Below are positions 1 to 10,235 of a DNA stretch of 31,995 bases, in pieces. A program made the translations under genes and the position numbers. The notes below the pieces were generated by a model. It made no database searches and was not told the origin of the DNA. It saw nothing but the letters and a program-made list of their open reading frames with translations. Numbering within the stretch: the stretch's first letter is position 1; the number at the start of each line of letters is the position of its first letter. The stretch is from Nemertoderma westbladi (taxonomy: Eukaryota > Xenacoelomorpha > Nemertodermatida > Nemertodermatidae): positions 1-31,995 of the forward strand of contig JAUCBJ010001673.1 in the NCBI GenBank assembly GCA_032718475.1, read 5' to 3'.

Positions 1-437
1 CCTTTGTTGAGTTTGCCCCCAACGATGTCGCCATAGTGAAACTATATTATTATTGTTTCGTATTCGAATTATTGTGAAATTATATTATTATTATTATATC
101 CTTATATCATTAAATTCAGATAAGGATTAATCAGACTCCGACAAGATATCATTGGACTCATCATAATAATTCATTACCGGTATCTCTCCTTATGTTTCTT
201 CTGCCCGTTATCCTTTCACACAGACACATTCTTTCATTTCGCAGCATAAATTTTCTCAGTTATATCGGCTCAACTCTATATACCAACTCAACGTTTTTTG
301 ACATATTTTCCTCTTCCTTCCTTTTCTCCAATTGAAGATGATTGTAATGCCTCGCCCCTATCACCTTTCTGAATATAATGTCCCTCCTTGTCATTCTGTT
401 AATGGCAGATTCTGGATAGACGGTGCAAACTGCAAAC

Positions 438-459
438 ACCCCCCCCCCCCCCCCCCCCT
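438..459. repeat. C homopolymer tract (about 20 nt)
   Basis: A nearly pure run of C on the plus strand. Its exact length is likely to vary between reads. It creates a spurious poly-Gly reading on the minus strand. Confidence 0.85.
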
Positions 460-1432
460 CACCATCAATCAAGAACCACATTTCAATGTAAAAACATAAT
501 TCATCTAACCTCTGGTAGCCATATTCACAAAAGGCAAACACATGGTAAATACCACTGATAGAGGTCTGTTGATTGAGGTCTGATGACCAGTACTGCAGTA
601 GGCCTACAACATAAACAACCAACTGTTTTGAATTTCCCCCTTACATCCGTATCACTGTACCTCATTGTATAAATCACATTTGGTGATAGGGTGTAATAGT
701 GCAATTTGAAATCCATTGTATCAACTATGTTATTATACTATCATTCTCACCCATTTAAAAAAAAACTGATAGAGGTCTTTGCTAGAGGTGTTTACTAGGT
801 AATTACTGGACATGATTGCCAGTAAACACGTGGTATATACCTAATGATATTCACAAAACTAAAAGTATGTATTACCTACCTGTATACCAAATTTGCTGGA
901 GGAGGGGTCGGGCCCAATCAGTATTTTGCAAACACCGAATTTGTAAGCTGTATTGAATTATTAATTATATCAATTATTATTAGTAATTTAGTAATATTAG
1001 TTATTATTATTATTTATTATTAGTACACCGTATTTCTCCCTTAATGATGTCATTTGGTTGAATTATGATGTACAATAAAGGAGCTACAGAAACATAAGTC
1101 AAAATAATTTGAAGTCAAAAAATTTGTAGTGGCGTGATGCGGTCTGCTGTCAAACACCTTAGTAGAGGCAAAAACAATATTTCCCATACGAAAACAATGT
1201 AGTTACTCACTGAGAATGGCTCCCCCTAGCGGTAATGGAAGAGTAACACTACTAGGCCTGTATTAGTCATTGCAAAGATATACTGGTACCGGGTACTGAT
1301 GATGTTGGATACATACATTATCAAAAGTTTCACTTTCCGACTTAGGCCAACTATGTACACGGTACTGTTTTATGATCGTTGCTAGGTAACAATAATAACA
1401 ATTATCTCAAAGAGTTTAAATAATATTACTTA

Positions 1433-1457
1433 TTTTCTTCTTCTTCTTCTTCTTTTG
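1433..1457. repeat. (CTT)n microsatellite
   Basis: About seven CTT units, flanked on both sides by copies of TTTAAATAATATTACTT (near 1417 and 1466), so the microsatellite lies between two short direct repeats. Confidence 0.8.
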
Positions 1458-1720
1458 TTACTTCTTTAAATAATATTACTTCTTCTCTTCTTATTACTTC
1501 TGTTACGGTAGATAGCTAGCTGCCAGGTAGGCCTATATCAAAATGGTTTCTAATGCTGCAAAAGCATTGCCATTCGCCGAAGAGGAAAAAAACAAAACTT
1601 GTGGAATTGTGCATCCTTTATGAAGAACGCATTCATCACGCAAACACTTATGACAAGGATAGCCACTGTCGCCCAGAATGAGTCCTTCCCTCTGATTTGT
1701 TTCAAAAGTATCCCAAATAT

Positions 1721-1799
1721 AATTTCAAAAAATACTAGCAGCAAAAAAACAAGCTTTTATAATTTCAAAAATACTAGCAGCAAAAAAACAAGCTATCAT
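1721..1799. repeat. 40-bp tandem duplication
   Basis: The segment starting AATTTCAAAA and continuing through ACTAGCAGCAAAAAAACAAGC occurs twice in a row, offset by 40 bp and nearly identical. Confidence 0.8.
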
Positions 1800-2954
1800 A
1801 AAAAACATATCTTCTAATGTTCTAGAACACTCACCAATACCAAAAAAATTTAAAAACTCTGTCTCTAAAAAAAAGGGGGTGTCGACAGGGCGAAGTAGGG
1901 AACCTTTTGCTTAAGGAGTGCCCATTTTAAACGTAACAAAAAAAATTACCGACGTTTGCGACATTTGCGAAATTCGCCACCTTTGCGAAATTCGCGAAGA
2001 ATCCACCAGTTTCTGTGCCCTACTCATACAGTACCGTACATACTATTAATCCATTTTATCAAAGCTACCTACAAAAAAAACAACTAAAACAAAATCATTC
2101 GCAGTATTTGGCACTGACTACATAATTACCACCATAACCTGATGCTTGCAACTCATCCCACATCTGTACACAAGGCACAAACTTTAAAATCATTAAATTC
2201 AAACCTAGGTACGTTTTTAAAAAACATTAAATCACAGTAGGATAAAATAGAAATCTTTAATCCACTGAAGCAACAAATATAATCAAAAATACTGTCCTAT
2301 TCATATGTTGACAAATGTGATGCGCCTTCCCGATTTAACCACCATCTATACTGTGCAAATAAAATTTATAACCTCAAATTTATAATATAAATCCTACTGT
2401 GATAATAACATACTGGTAACTAAATATACTGTATTATTACAGTAGTACTCTATATGTTTATTATTAAATGCTTATTTTAATACCGCAATAATTTTTATTG
2501 TCCATTTTTATCCTTTTTTTGTCAATTTTTTTTGATTTTTTATGTCATCCAAAAGTCTAATGTTAGGTTCCATGCTACCGGTTTCTCTACTGCTGTTCTC
2601 TCAGGCTATCAGTACCGGTTAGTATATATATAGCACTATTTTGCTGTATTGTATGTACAGATGTAGGTATAAAGCAGGTATTTCTGTATTTTAGTACCGG
2701 TACCGGCACTGGTACTGCTATAGGCCTACTGTGTAGCCTACCATTTAAATACGGTAATGGTATGCCTACCGGTTGTGCTAATAAATTTTAAATAATTGAT
2801 AGGCGAAACTGGATTGCAGGATTGTGGAAAATGTGGATATACCTTTCACATAATTTAGGCCTTACTGTATTAGTTTTATAATCAATAATGGATCATGACT
2901 ACTGTCTGAGTAGTGTTACGGATAGCGGCTCCACTACTTCCAACAGCACAGAAG

Positions 2955-3450
2955 GCCCGCCTCTGTAACCTGCCCCTTTCCCTCAATTAGTTAAATGATC
3001 GTTTATTGTTTTGGTTAGAAAATCCCGTCTCTGTAACCTGCTCCTTTCCCTCAATTAGTTAAATGATCGTTTATTGTTTTGGTTAGAAAATCCCGTCTCT
3101 GTAACCTGCTCCTTTCCCTGATTTGGTAAAGTGACTGTTTATTGTTTTGGTTAGAAAATCCCGCCTCTGTAACCTGCTCCTTTCCCTCAATTAGTTTAAG
3201 TGATCGTTTATTGTTTTGGTTAGAAAATCCCGCCTCTGTAACCTGCTCCTTTCTCTCAATTGGTAATGTTATCGTTTATTGTTTTGGTTAGAAAATCCCG
3301 TCTCTGTAACCTGCTCCTTTCCCTCAATTAGTTAAATGATCGTTTATTGTTTTGGTTAGAAAATCCCGTCTCTGTAACCTGCTCCTTTCCCTGATTTGGT
3401 AAAGTGACTGTTTATTGTTTTGGTTAGAAAACTCGGCCTTAACCTGCTCC
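2955..3450. repeat. 68-bp tandem array with mixed unit types
   Basis: The anchor word CTGTAACCTG starts at 2963, 3031, 3099, 3167, 3236, 3304 and 3372, a period of 68 (once 69). A decayed eighth unit begins near 3437. Units share CTCCTTTCCCT and GTTTATTGTTTTGGTTAGAAAA but differ in the middle. Type A reads AATTAGTTAAATGATC and type B reads GATTTGGTAAAGTGACTG. The A-B pair at about 3025-3160 recurs almost unchanged at 3297-3432, a four-unit (272-bp) higher-order repeat. Confidence 0.9.
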
Positions 3451-3480
3451 TTTCCATCAATTGGTAATTGTTTTTGGCTA

Positions 3481-4017
3481 TAAAATGAGTGTTTTGCTAC
3501 GTCATGTGGTAATCGATTATCGACAACAACCACAAACTATTAAATATAGAGTCTTTTTACCACAGGCGCATATGGAAATCTATCTCATAGTCTATAAATC
3601 ATGGAATCATGGAATGTTTTGGCACAGGCATAGTGAAATCAACTGTCTGACAGTCCAGAAATCAGCAGTCTGACAGTTTGAAGAAATACATACATAAAAA
3701 GTGACAATAAAAGTCATTAAATGGACAACAAAAGTCATTATGCATAATTCGTAAAAAAAAAGTGACAAAAAAAGTCAAATAAATTGACATAAAAAATCAC
3801 TGCCTTTTAATACCCAACCAATCAGTATAGAAATATAAAAGAACTAAGAACTACATCCCTTACACCTTCATTTAAATATAAATGGCGAATTAAGGCAAAG
3901 CAAGGCATATTCCCAGTTTGCAATGCATTGCATATGGATGATGATTTTATTTGTCCTGTATACCTGTCGGTATTGGATAGACTTAAACTCTGACATTCGA
4001 TTATCTGTAACACTTGG
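3481..4017. other. Non-coding flank between satellite array and PLE
   Basis: No gene recognised. The stretch includes a run of imperfect repeats around AGTGACAAAAAAAGTCA at about 3698-3800. Open frames here are short and featureless. Confidence 0.55.
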
Positions 4018-4030
4018 ATGATCAATGTAA
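4018..4030. repeat. Left target-site duplication of the PLE
   Basis: ATGATCAATGTAA, identical to 8294-8306. Its last three bases overlap the left inverted repeat by chance or by microhomology. Confidence 0.8.
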
Positions 4031-4121
4031 ATAACAACAGTTTCAACTACTCTCCCATCTCCACTTCGGGTCTATTCCCCCAACATATAAAATTGATATT
4101 TTAAAACTACCAACGTTTCAT
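4028..4121 (+). repeat. Left 94-bp inverted repeat of the PLE
   Basis: The reverse complement matches 8148-8241 with about four mismatches, all inside the AT-rich part near 4087-4100. The match stops at the GAAACGTT word, just where the hammerhead-like core of the right copy begins. Confidence 0.9.
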
Positions 4122-4134
4122 CATTACAGATTAG

Positions 4135-4160
4135 GTTCCTTAAGACTTGTCTTAAGGAAC
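4135..4160. repeat. Perfect 11-bp stem-loop beside left PLE repeat
   Basis: GTTCCTTAAGA and its exact reverse complement are separated by CTTG. A further partial copy (TTAAGGAAC) follows at about 4179. It lies between the inverted repeat and the first coding segment. Confidence 0.75.
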
Positions 4161-4271
4161 AGTTGATACCTACCTACTTAAGGAACTTTTACGATCATAA
4201 TGTGGTTAAATATAGCAGGTTAGTGGACACGTTTATTTCCAAAGCTATACGCATCGATATATGTGAGTTGT

Positions 4272-6661
4272 ATGTTAGAATACGTTATTACCAGCGTGAA
4301 TGGCATCACACACAGAAGGATTATGGATTACATCGCAACGGGTTTCTCGACGGTCGTTTCTAGGACCCGAGCCAGGACTTTAACCAAGTTTATTAAATAT
4401 TGGTTAGGAAGGATATACGGACGGGAGTTTACAGTGCGAACACGGATCTTAGATGGGAAATTACTTCGATTAAGGAAGTTCGAGGGGATGCAGCAGGCTA
4501 ATAAATTAAACCCTCATTGGTTGGTCCCAACACAACTGCACTACCGCCCGTTATGTGGTGGAAGGGGAGCAGAAGGTTCGAGCGGACCCAGGCGGAATGT
4601 AGTTAATCTATCGGGCACGGCGATGACGGAAACTCAACGAGACCTACTGGCTTTAGGTTTAAATTTTATCCCAAGGACAACTAGCAAGAGAAGCTGTATG
4701 ATGGAGGCGAACACGGCCGTGTCGATGTTTACTTCGAGGATCAGGAACGCAGTGAAGAGGAAGGAGCAACGCGAGGCGGATACGGTGATCCGCGAGGACG
4801 ACGAAGATGGCGGGGACAGCGACAGAAGTGCGGCAGAGGTTTCCTTCGCGACCCCAGATGACCAGGGGTGGTTCCTACTGGAACGGGACCCAGAGTTCGC
4901 TCGGTGGACCCAGGGGATTACGACGACGTGAATGTAATGGTTATCACACACGACGATGGTGTGGAGGCGCCTTCCGCAAAGCGTAACCTCTTTCAACGTT
5001 TGAGTACACCGATTCGAGGCGATCCCAGTTTTTTACAGCGGGAGGAGGGAGGGGATGGGTTGCCGACATGCGGGGAGGAGTCCCCGGAGAGGGTTAGGAG
5101 GCCCACCACCATCAGGCAAATACCAATCAGTAGGACCGTCCCGGATTTTAACGACAGGAAGAAGGTGGAACCGTTACTGTTTAGGAAGCTTGTCATCCCT
5201 CACAAGCACAGATGGGTCGCTTCTAATTGTCAGGATGAGGCAATGGAAGCACTAGACACAACCTTACATAGGGAGGTAAGTAAGGTTTCAGGAAGTCACC
5301 CGGAACGAAATGTTTCACCGAATTTAAACTATAAGCAATCTAATGCGATTAAACAATTGAAGCGTAGCCCCGCCGTATCGGTGGTAAGGGGTGATAAGAC
5401 AGGGAATTTGATTTTACTGGATACGGTAGACAAGGTAATGAAATGAAGAGGATTTTGGAAGATACCTCATCGTACGAAGTTACCTCGTCGGATCCCACTA
5501 AGGCGTTTTTAACGGATTTGAAGATTATCGTGGATAATTTGGGGTTAGAGGACGAGAAACTGAAGAAATATTCGGTGCCGAAGAACCCGGATGTAGGGTA
5601 CCCTTACCCACTCTACAAGGATCATAAGGACGAAGCTACAAGAATGCCGCGGGAACCAAGAAGCTACCGAAAGCGCGTTTAATAATATCTTCGGAGGGGA
5701 CACTCATTGAGCCAGCGGGAAAGTTACTCAATTCTGTGTTCCAACCCATTTGTTGTAGGATGGATCATTACGTCAAAGACTCTAGGGAGGCGAGGAAACT
5801 GTTACCAAGCGATACTTTCGATGAAGTGACATTCATGACTTTAGATGTTACTGATATGTATCCCTGTATACCACACCATATAGCACTGGCTGCAATGGAG
5901 CAGGTTTTAGTAGAGAACGAAGACATTGTGGAAGCATCGGGTTTAACCATTGCCCAGCTGATAATACTCCTAAGATACGTTCTAGAACATAATTATTTTG
6001 CTTACAAGAAGGCGTTTTACATTCTGATCAAGGGATTAGCGATGGGGGGCGTTAGTGGCAAATCGACGGCTGTGTTGACGGTCAACAAGCTACACAAGGT
6101 ACAAGCATGTGGATCTGATAGCGATTTTCAACGCGGTTTATTTTAAGCCTTTCATGGATGATGGTCAGTCTATTTTCAAGGGGAGACTTACCAAGCAGAA
6201 GATGGAGGAAATTATGTCGACTTACAAAGCAGAAGATAAAGGAAATTATGTCGACTTATAACAATGCTTCGATGGAGTTATTCGGTTCCAGCGAGATCCA
6301 GTTTACCTTCGAGTTTTCGAGTTCCAGTTTAGTGTTTCTCGATTTAAAGATTACGCATGACGTTGAATCGAGGAAGTTGGGCACCAGTGTGTATTTCAAG
6401 CCACTCTCCAACAAACTTCCCATTCCTTACACGAGTGACCATACGGGGGCTACGTTGGACGGCGTAGTCAAGGGGCAACTGTTACATTTCGCCCGCCTCT
6501 CAAGTAGTTTGGAGAACTACATTATGGCCCGGGATCGTTATCTTACAGACTGTTACATTTCAGGTTACCCGATAGGTTCACTAGAAGCGTTTAGGGATGA
6601 TCGTCTGTTTTCGAGAGGTTTGGGGGGGGGGGGAGAAGAATTAAGGAGGCTGTTAACATGA
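4272..6661 (+). pseudogene. PLE polyprotein: N-terminal region and RT (broken)
   Basis: This is the reverse transcriptase part of a Penelope-like element, which would copy element RNA into the genome in the nucleus. Coding segments read in order: 4272-4931 (frame 3), 4868-5446 (frame 2), 5443-5682 (frame 1), about 5658-6146 (frame 3), about 6131-6200 (frame 1) and 6158-6661 (frame 2). Family marks visible: NLSGTAMTETQRDLL near 4603 (PLE N-terminal block), DKTGNLILLD near 5392, RT motif A as LDVTDMYPCIPHH near 5841, an AMGG block near 6039, the catalytic F-MDD-G at 6151-6165, and FLDLKI followed by the GQLLHFARLSS region. Each frame change looks like an indel; the one near 6226 is a 34-bp tandem duplication. 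The first ATG in frame is 4272, but the true start is not certain. Confidence 0.85.
6193..6260 (+). repeat. 34-bp tandem duplication inside the PLE RT
   Basis: Copies at 6193-6226 and 6227-6260 share GAAATTATGTCGACTTA and differ at only a few bases. Because 34 is not a multiple of three, the duplication moves the frame that carries the F-MDD-G motif (6151-6165) into the frame of the downstream thumb region. Confidence 0.88.
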
Positions 6662-7244
6662 TACCATTAGTGGTACCGAAGCTTTATAAAGACCGGTTGG
6701 GTAAGGTTTTAAAGGTATTCATGGATGACTTACGGATTTTGGGCATGGACACCACGGTGATAGCTAAATCGTCGCCGAATATCGGACACCTGTTGATAAG
6801 GAAGCGTGAACTGCCGGCCTGGACAGGCAACAGGCGGTGTGACTGTGACCGGTGTAAAACTTGTGATTCTATCGAGGATTTGAGAACTACACAATGGGGA
6901 GAGTGGATTGTGGGGTCCTTTAACTGTGTCTCTAAGAACGTCTTGTACGTAATTTGGTGCTGTGACCACTTTGATAAATTTTATATAGGGCAGACGGAGC
7001 AGTTACTGAGTGAACGAATGAATGGTCATAGGTCAATAATTAATAGATCGCGGACTGACCCAATGTTCGACCTGTTGGGCAGCGGGGAAAGACTTATTCT
7101 GGAACATTTTTCACAAGTCACTTTGACAAATTGAGGGTAGCTGCGTTTAGGCAGTTCCGCTCTAACAATGAGCGGATCCACGCGGATGCTAACTATATCG
7201 CTGATTTCAAACCGACTTTGAATGGAATGAGACCCACTACTTAG
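6658..7244 (+). pseudogene. PLE GIY-YIG endonuclease domain (broken at end)
   Basis: C-terminal endonuclease of the Penelope-like element, which nicks target DNA in family members. The segment 6658-7134 shows the Cys-rich linker CDCDRCKTC at 6838-6864, typical of endonuclease-bearing PLEs. A GIY-YIG fold follows: NVLYVIWCCDHF (first strand, GIY position), FYIGQT (YIG position) and ERMNGHRS with the conserved Arg and His. Near 7110 the frame changes; coding character resumes in frame 3 with ERIHADANYIADFKPTLNG and stops at 7242-7244. It overlaps the preceding segment by 4 bp because of another frame change. Inferred to be inactive because of the frameshifts. Confidence 0.85.
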
Positions 7245-8147
7245 AAAAGGAACGGGGTTACTGGACGGAAGGGGGGGGGGGGGGTAAGATTAGAGTTACT
7301 TATTCGTTAGCCTTAACATCACCTTTACGGTTTATATGTTTTATAATTTAGCACATTTATACGTTTAGTATTTACATTACTACACTAATATTTCAATGTG
7401 ATACTTAAATGTGAATTAATGTAATGGTTAATGTTTTAATATCGTATATTATTACCGCAGTTAGTAGTTATTTCCCGGAACAGTTATTTAGCCGCAGAGA
7501 GGATACCACCCGAGGGCCGCAGGCCTGAGTGTAGTCTGTAACTGTTTTCAAGTTCCACTACCATTTATAATGCTTGATATTGTATTGATATCTAATGTTT
7601 AATATTTGAACAGTTTAATGAAGAAACAGTTCAATAATGTATATTATTCGATTAATGTACAAAAGATTATGTTTAATAATGTTTATCATTGGATTGGAGT
7701 CCCCAGTTAGAAATCTATATCATTGTATTAATTTTGAATGTATTATGTTTAACAATGTGTGATAGTGGATTAATTCTAAAGTAAAATTTTCACAATGCAG
7801 TTATTTCACTGTGTTATTTCTACTGTATGCAATAACGTTTAATATTTTAGTGGCCGGTTGGTTCAATGCGATGCCAGCTATTATTGGCCTACAGCTGTGA
7901 CATCAGCTTGTATTATATCTCTGACTGTACTGTGCATGCATACCCCGGTAACAACCGCGGTATTGTTTGCAGATTATTATTGCATTACCCGGCATGTTTT
8001 AGGCTTACTGTACCGTAGGTAGGCCTACACATTTGTACTGTACTTACTATAGTTATTAAAGGAATACATAAATTAAATTATAGTTATAGTTTTTGCTGTT
8101 GTATTGTGTCGTGCGTTATAAGTACCCTGATGATGGCCCTAGTGGCA
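7245..8147 (+). other. 3' untranslated part of the PLE
   Basis: Non-coding, AT-rich, between the endonuclease stop and the right inverted repeat. It contains a G homopolymer near 7269-7284 and repeated AATGTTTAATATT-like words. No gene seen. Confidence 0.7.
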
Positions 8148-8164
8148 ATGAAACGTTGGTAGTT
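8127..8164 (+). ncRNA. Hammerhead-ribozyme-like core (candidate)
   Basis: CTGATGA at 8127-8133 and GAAAC at 8150-8154 have the order and spacing of a hammerhead core. GCC and GGC can pair in a short helix II between them. A two-base stem III (A8153 and C8154 with G8162 and U8163) would put the cleavable position at 8164. Helix I and the base of helix II pair poorly, so this copy is likely degenerate. Hammerhead motifs in PLE terminal repeats are established knowledge. Confidence 0.4.
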
Positions 8165-8241
8165 TTAACATATTTATTTTTTATGTTGGGGGAATAGACC
8201 CGAAGTGGAGATGGGAGAGTAGTTGAAACTGTTGTTATTTA
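8148..8241 (+). repeat. Right 94-bp inverted repeat of the PLE
   Basis: Inverted copy of 4028-4121. It begins at ATGAAACGTTGGTAG and ends at GTTGTTATTTA. Confidence 0.9.
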
Positions 8242-8293
8242 ACATGAACCCCCTCTCCTGGAAGCTGGATGCCGTTTTGTAATAAACTTTAAA

Positions 8294-8306
8294 ATGATCA
8301 ATGTAA
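8294..8306. repeat. Right target-site duplication of the PLE
   Basis: ATGATCAATGTAA, identical to 4018-4030, directly after the AT-rich 3' end of the element. Confidence 0.8.
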
Positions 8307-9809
8307 GAAGACTCACACAAGAGATCTTGCTTAACCTTGGTATTTTATAGAGTAGAGTTCCGTGAAGGAACCTGCTCTATTTGATATCGTGGAAGCTGAA
8401 AGTCTGTAAATTATAGGCCATTGTGCAGATTTGTAGGTAGGAATTTCTAGAGTGTAAATTTGTAGTAGGATTTTTTGTGGTGTATATTTGTTTGTACCAT
8501 GTTGTTATTTTTGTCCATCTTATCCTATCCTATCCTTATCCTATCCAGTGTAAATAAATTATAAGCCCCAAGAATACTATAGACCCCTAGATCCCTTCCT
8601 ATAATAAAAGAATTCTATAAATTTTGTTGTACTACTTCGGTGGGTCAAAAGGATAATCATTCATGGACTGCGTAAGCAAATGACCTCCAAATTATGACGG
8701 AACTTCCCATGGTATAGCAATGATAGGGGGATTGTTTCTACTCCAATGTTGGTGTTTTCTGTTATATCCCTCTATGTGATAGTCCGCCCCCATCACTGTT
8801 GTGAGTAGTTAAAAAGGAGAGAAGAGTTTTGTTTGGTTCTGTTATCTAACAATTCTAACAATGATATACATAAACTATGAAAACAATATAACAAAACATG
8901 ATAATGAGGTAAACAATACATGACACTACCTTCACCACTGACAGAATTACCCCAAACCGCTGTGTAGAGCCCCTATAACCCCATTACTACTACCAGCTGA
9001 ACTACCTACAACATATAACATATGGACCAATAATGTTACAACTTGTTAGCACAATAGTAGTATGTGATTGGGAATGCAACCAATAAGCGACTAACTGCAG
9101 GGCTCCACACAGCCACCCACAGGCTCCACACTCCAATAGTATCCATGCGATCAACCTATATCCCCAGGCCAGGGGAACCAACCCCAATCTACCAACTACT
9201 ACAATCCACCCATGAAATATTAGCTTCGATTTAGCAACCAAATAGTCAAGTGCCGAGACATCATGCTCTTGGTGTCGTGCAGCTAAATATTTTGGTATAT
9301 ATTTAAAGCATTGTTGTATTTTAGCCCACTTCTTCAGCACGCCATGCCGCACCACAGTGCCCATCCCCCAGGGGTGGCCCATACCTAGTTACGAATATCT
9401 TCATATAATGCAACTTCGGGAACACTGTTGTAAAGTTTGAAAAAGAGCAATCCATGAGTTTCTATGAAGATATTTTGTTTGAAGATATTCTTCTAACTCA
9501 TCATCAGCTATTGAATATCAGAGAGCAATGCTAACTATGTGAAACAACTTCATAAAACATAAGGGGTTACATTAATTAGAACTAAAGTTTGAATTGCAGT
9601 CTGGCCTAATGCGTAGAAGTCATTTGATTGCAACTGTCTGTATTCAATTATTTTAGGAATATCCCATTTCGCTCATTCAGAATATTTCATAGAAGCCAGC
9701 CGTAAGTTCAGTTCTGAAATAGTAAGTACCTTGCACTGTATAATAGATAATAATTTTGAAGGTAAAGTAAAATAATTTTGGAGAATACACATAGTAGAGG
9801 TAATGAACT
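8307..9809. other. Non-coding stretch after the PLE
   Basis: No supported gene. It holds a TATCC microsatellite near 8519-8548. An open frame at 9002-9382 (minus) has no recognised domain and I do not call it a gene. Confidence 0.5.
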
Positions 9810-9917
9810 CTAAAATTTTATTTGAAAATTTGGAGGTTTGCTCCGAATAATCCTCACTGCCGCCTTCACCAATTCGTGTTCAATCGAAGGATACATATCC
9901 ACCACATCCATGGCCAC
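9810..9917 (-). pseudogene. Short PLE-like RT motif A fragment
   Basis: The minus strand encodes about 35 residues ending at a stop at 9812-9810. They include MDVVDMYPSIEHELVKAAV, which matches the first catalytic block of Penelope-like RTs and parallels LDVTDMYPCIPHH of the element at 4031-8293. Nothing similar continues on either side, so this is a scrap of an older insertion. It could be chance, but the run of conserved positions makes that unlikely. Confidence 0.5.
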
Positions 9918-10074
9918 TCACTAACCACCGTTATATCAATGTTTCGTTTCCACTGCTCTTATTCAAACTCCTTTCCCCTCGCTTAGACCTTGACGTGAAG
10001 CTCATTTATGAGCCCTTCCACATCTACGTTTCAGCACCTCGGTGCAACGTACCGGCTCTTAAATGGAACAACCA

Positions 10075-10228
10075 GTATTATATTATTATTATAACTTATT
10101 ATTTTCATATTAATATAAATTTTGTTGGGCACAGATTTGCAAAGTCGGTAATGACGTCCAGGTGGGATTGATCTGGTGACCTCTGGGATGGAAGTCTGAC
10201 GCTCTAACCATTCAGCTAGCAGCTCAGG
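10075..10228 (-). mobile_element. tRNA-derived SINE (probable)
   Basis: On the minus strand, 10228-10155 resembles a tRNA gene. It has an A-box-like TAGCTGAATGG followed by AGAGCGTCAGACTTCC and a degenerate B box (GATCAATCC within AGGTCACCAGATCAATCCC). A short tRNA-unrelated body follows, then a tail of ATAATA repeats at 10075-10110, as in SINEs. No cloverleaf is complete enough to call a functional tRNA. Confidence 0.6.
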
Positions 10229-10235
10229 TAAAATG

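Larger units (their letters stand above)
1..2950. other. AT-rich non-coding stretch, no gene recognised
   Basis: I see no credible coding region here. Open frames are short and have no recognisable domain. The stretch contains TTA/ATT-rich microsatellites (about 45-95 and 950-1025), a C homopolymer near 438-459, a CTT microsatellite near 1437-1455, a 40-bp tandem duplication at 1721-1799 and scattered ACCGGT and AGGCCT words. Confidence 0.6.
4031..8293 (+). mobile_element. Penelope-like retroelement with defined ends
   Basis: The insertion is bounded by a 13-bp direct repeat, ATGATCAATGTAA, at 4018-4030 and 8294-8306, read as a target-site duplication. Inside are 94-bp inverted repeats (4028-4121 and 8148-8241, about 90 of 94 matching) and a broken RT plus GIY-YIG endonuclease coding region on the plus strand. 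The right end carries about 50 bp beyond the inverted repeat, ending in AATAAACTTTAAA, which contains a polyadenylation-like hexamer. Penelope-like elements are known to carry repeats called pseudo-LTRs in direct or inverted arrangement. The full span is about 4.26 kb, normal for a complete PLE. The copy looks full length but inactive. Confidence 0.88.

Noticed and set aside
260-622. 120-codon open frame on the minus strand
   Set aside because: Contains a poly-Gly run made by the C homopolymer at 438-459; otherwise featureless.
2955-3450. CRISPR array
   Set aside because: Tandem units of 68 bp without unique spacers, in eukaryotic DNA; it is a satellite-like array.
3461-3673. 70-codon plus-strand open frame
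   Set aside because: Short, no domain, overlaps the decayed end of the satellite array.
4634-4996. Minus-strand open frame over the PLE N-terminal region
   Set aside because: A shadow of the plus-strand PLE coding sequence, whose family motifs are clear.
9002-9382. 126-codon open frame on the minus strand
   Set aside because: No recognisable domain, no splice context and Trp/Cys-rich composition typical of a chance frame.
10155-10228. Functional tRNA gene
   Set aside because: Degenerate B box, incomplete acceptor pairing and a SINE-like body and tail.
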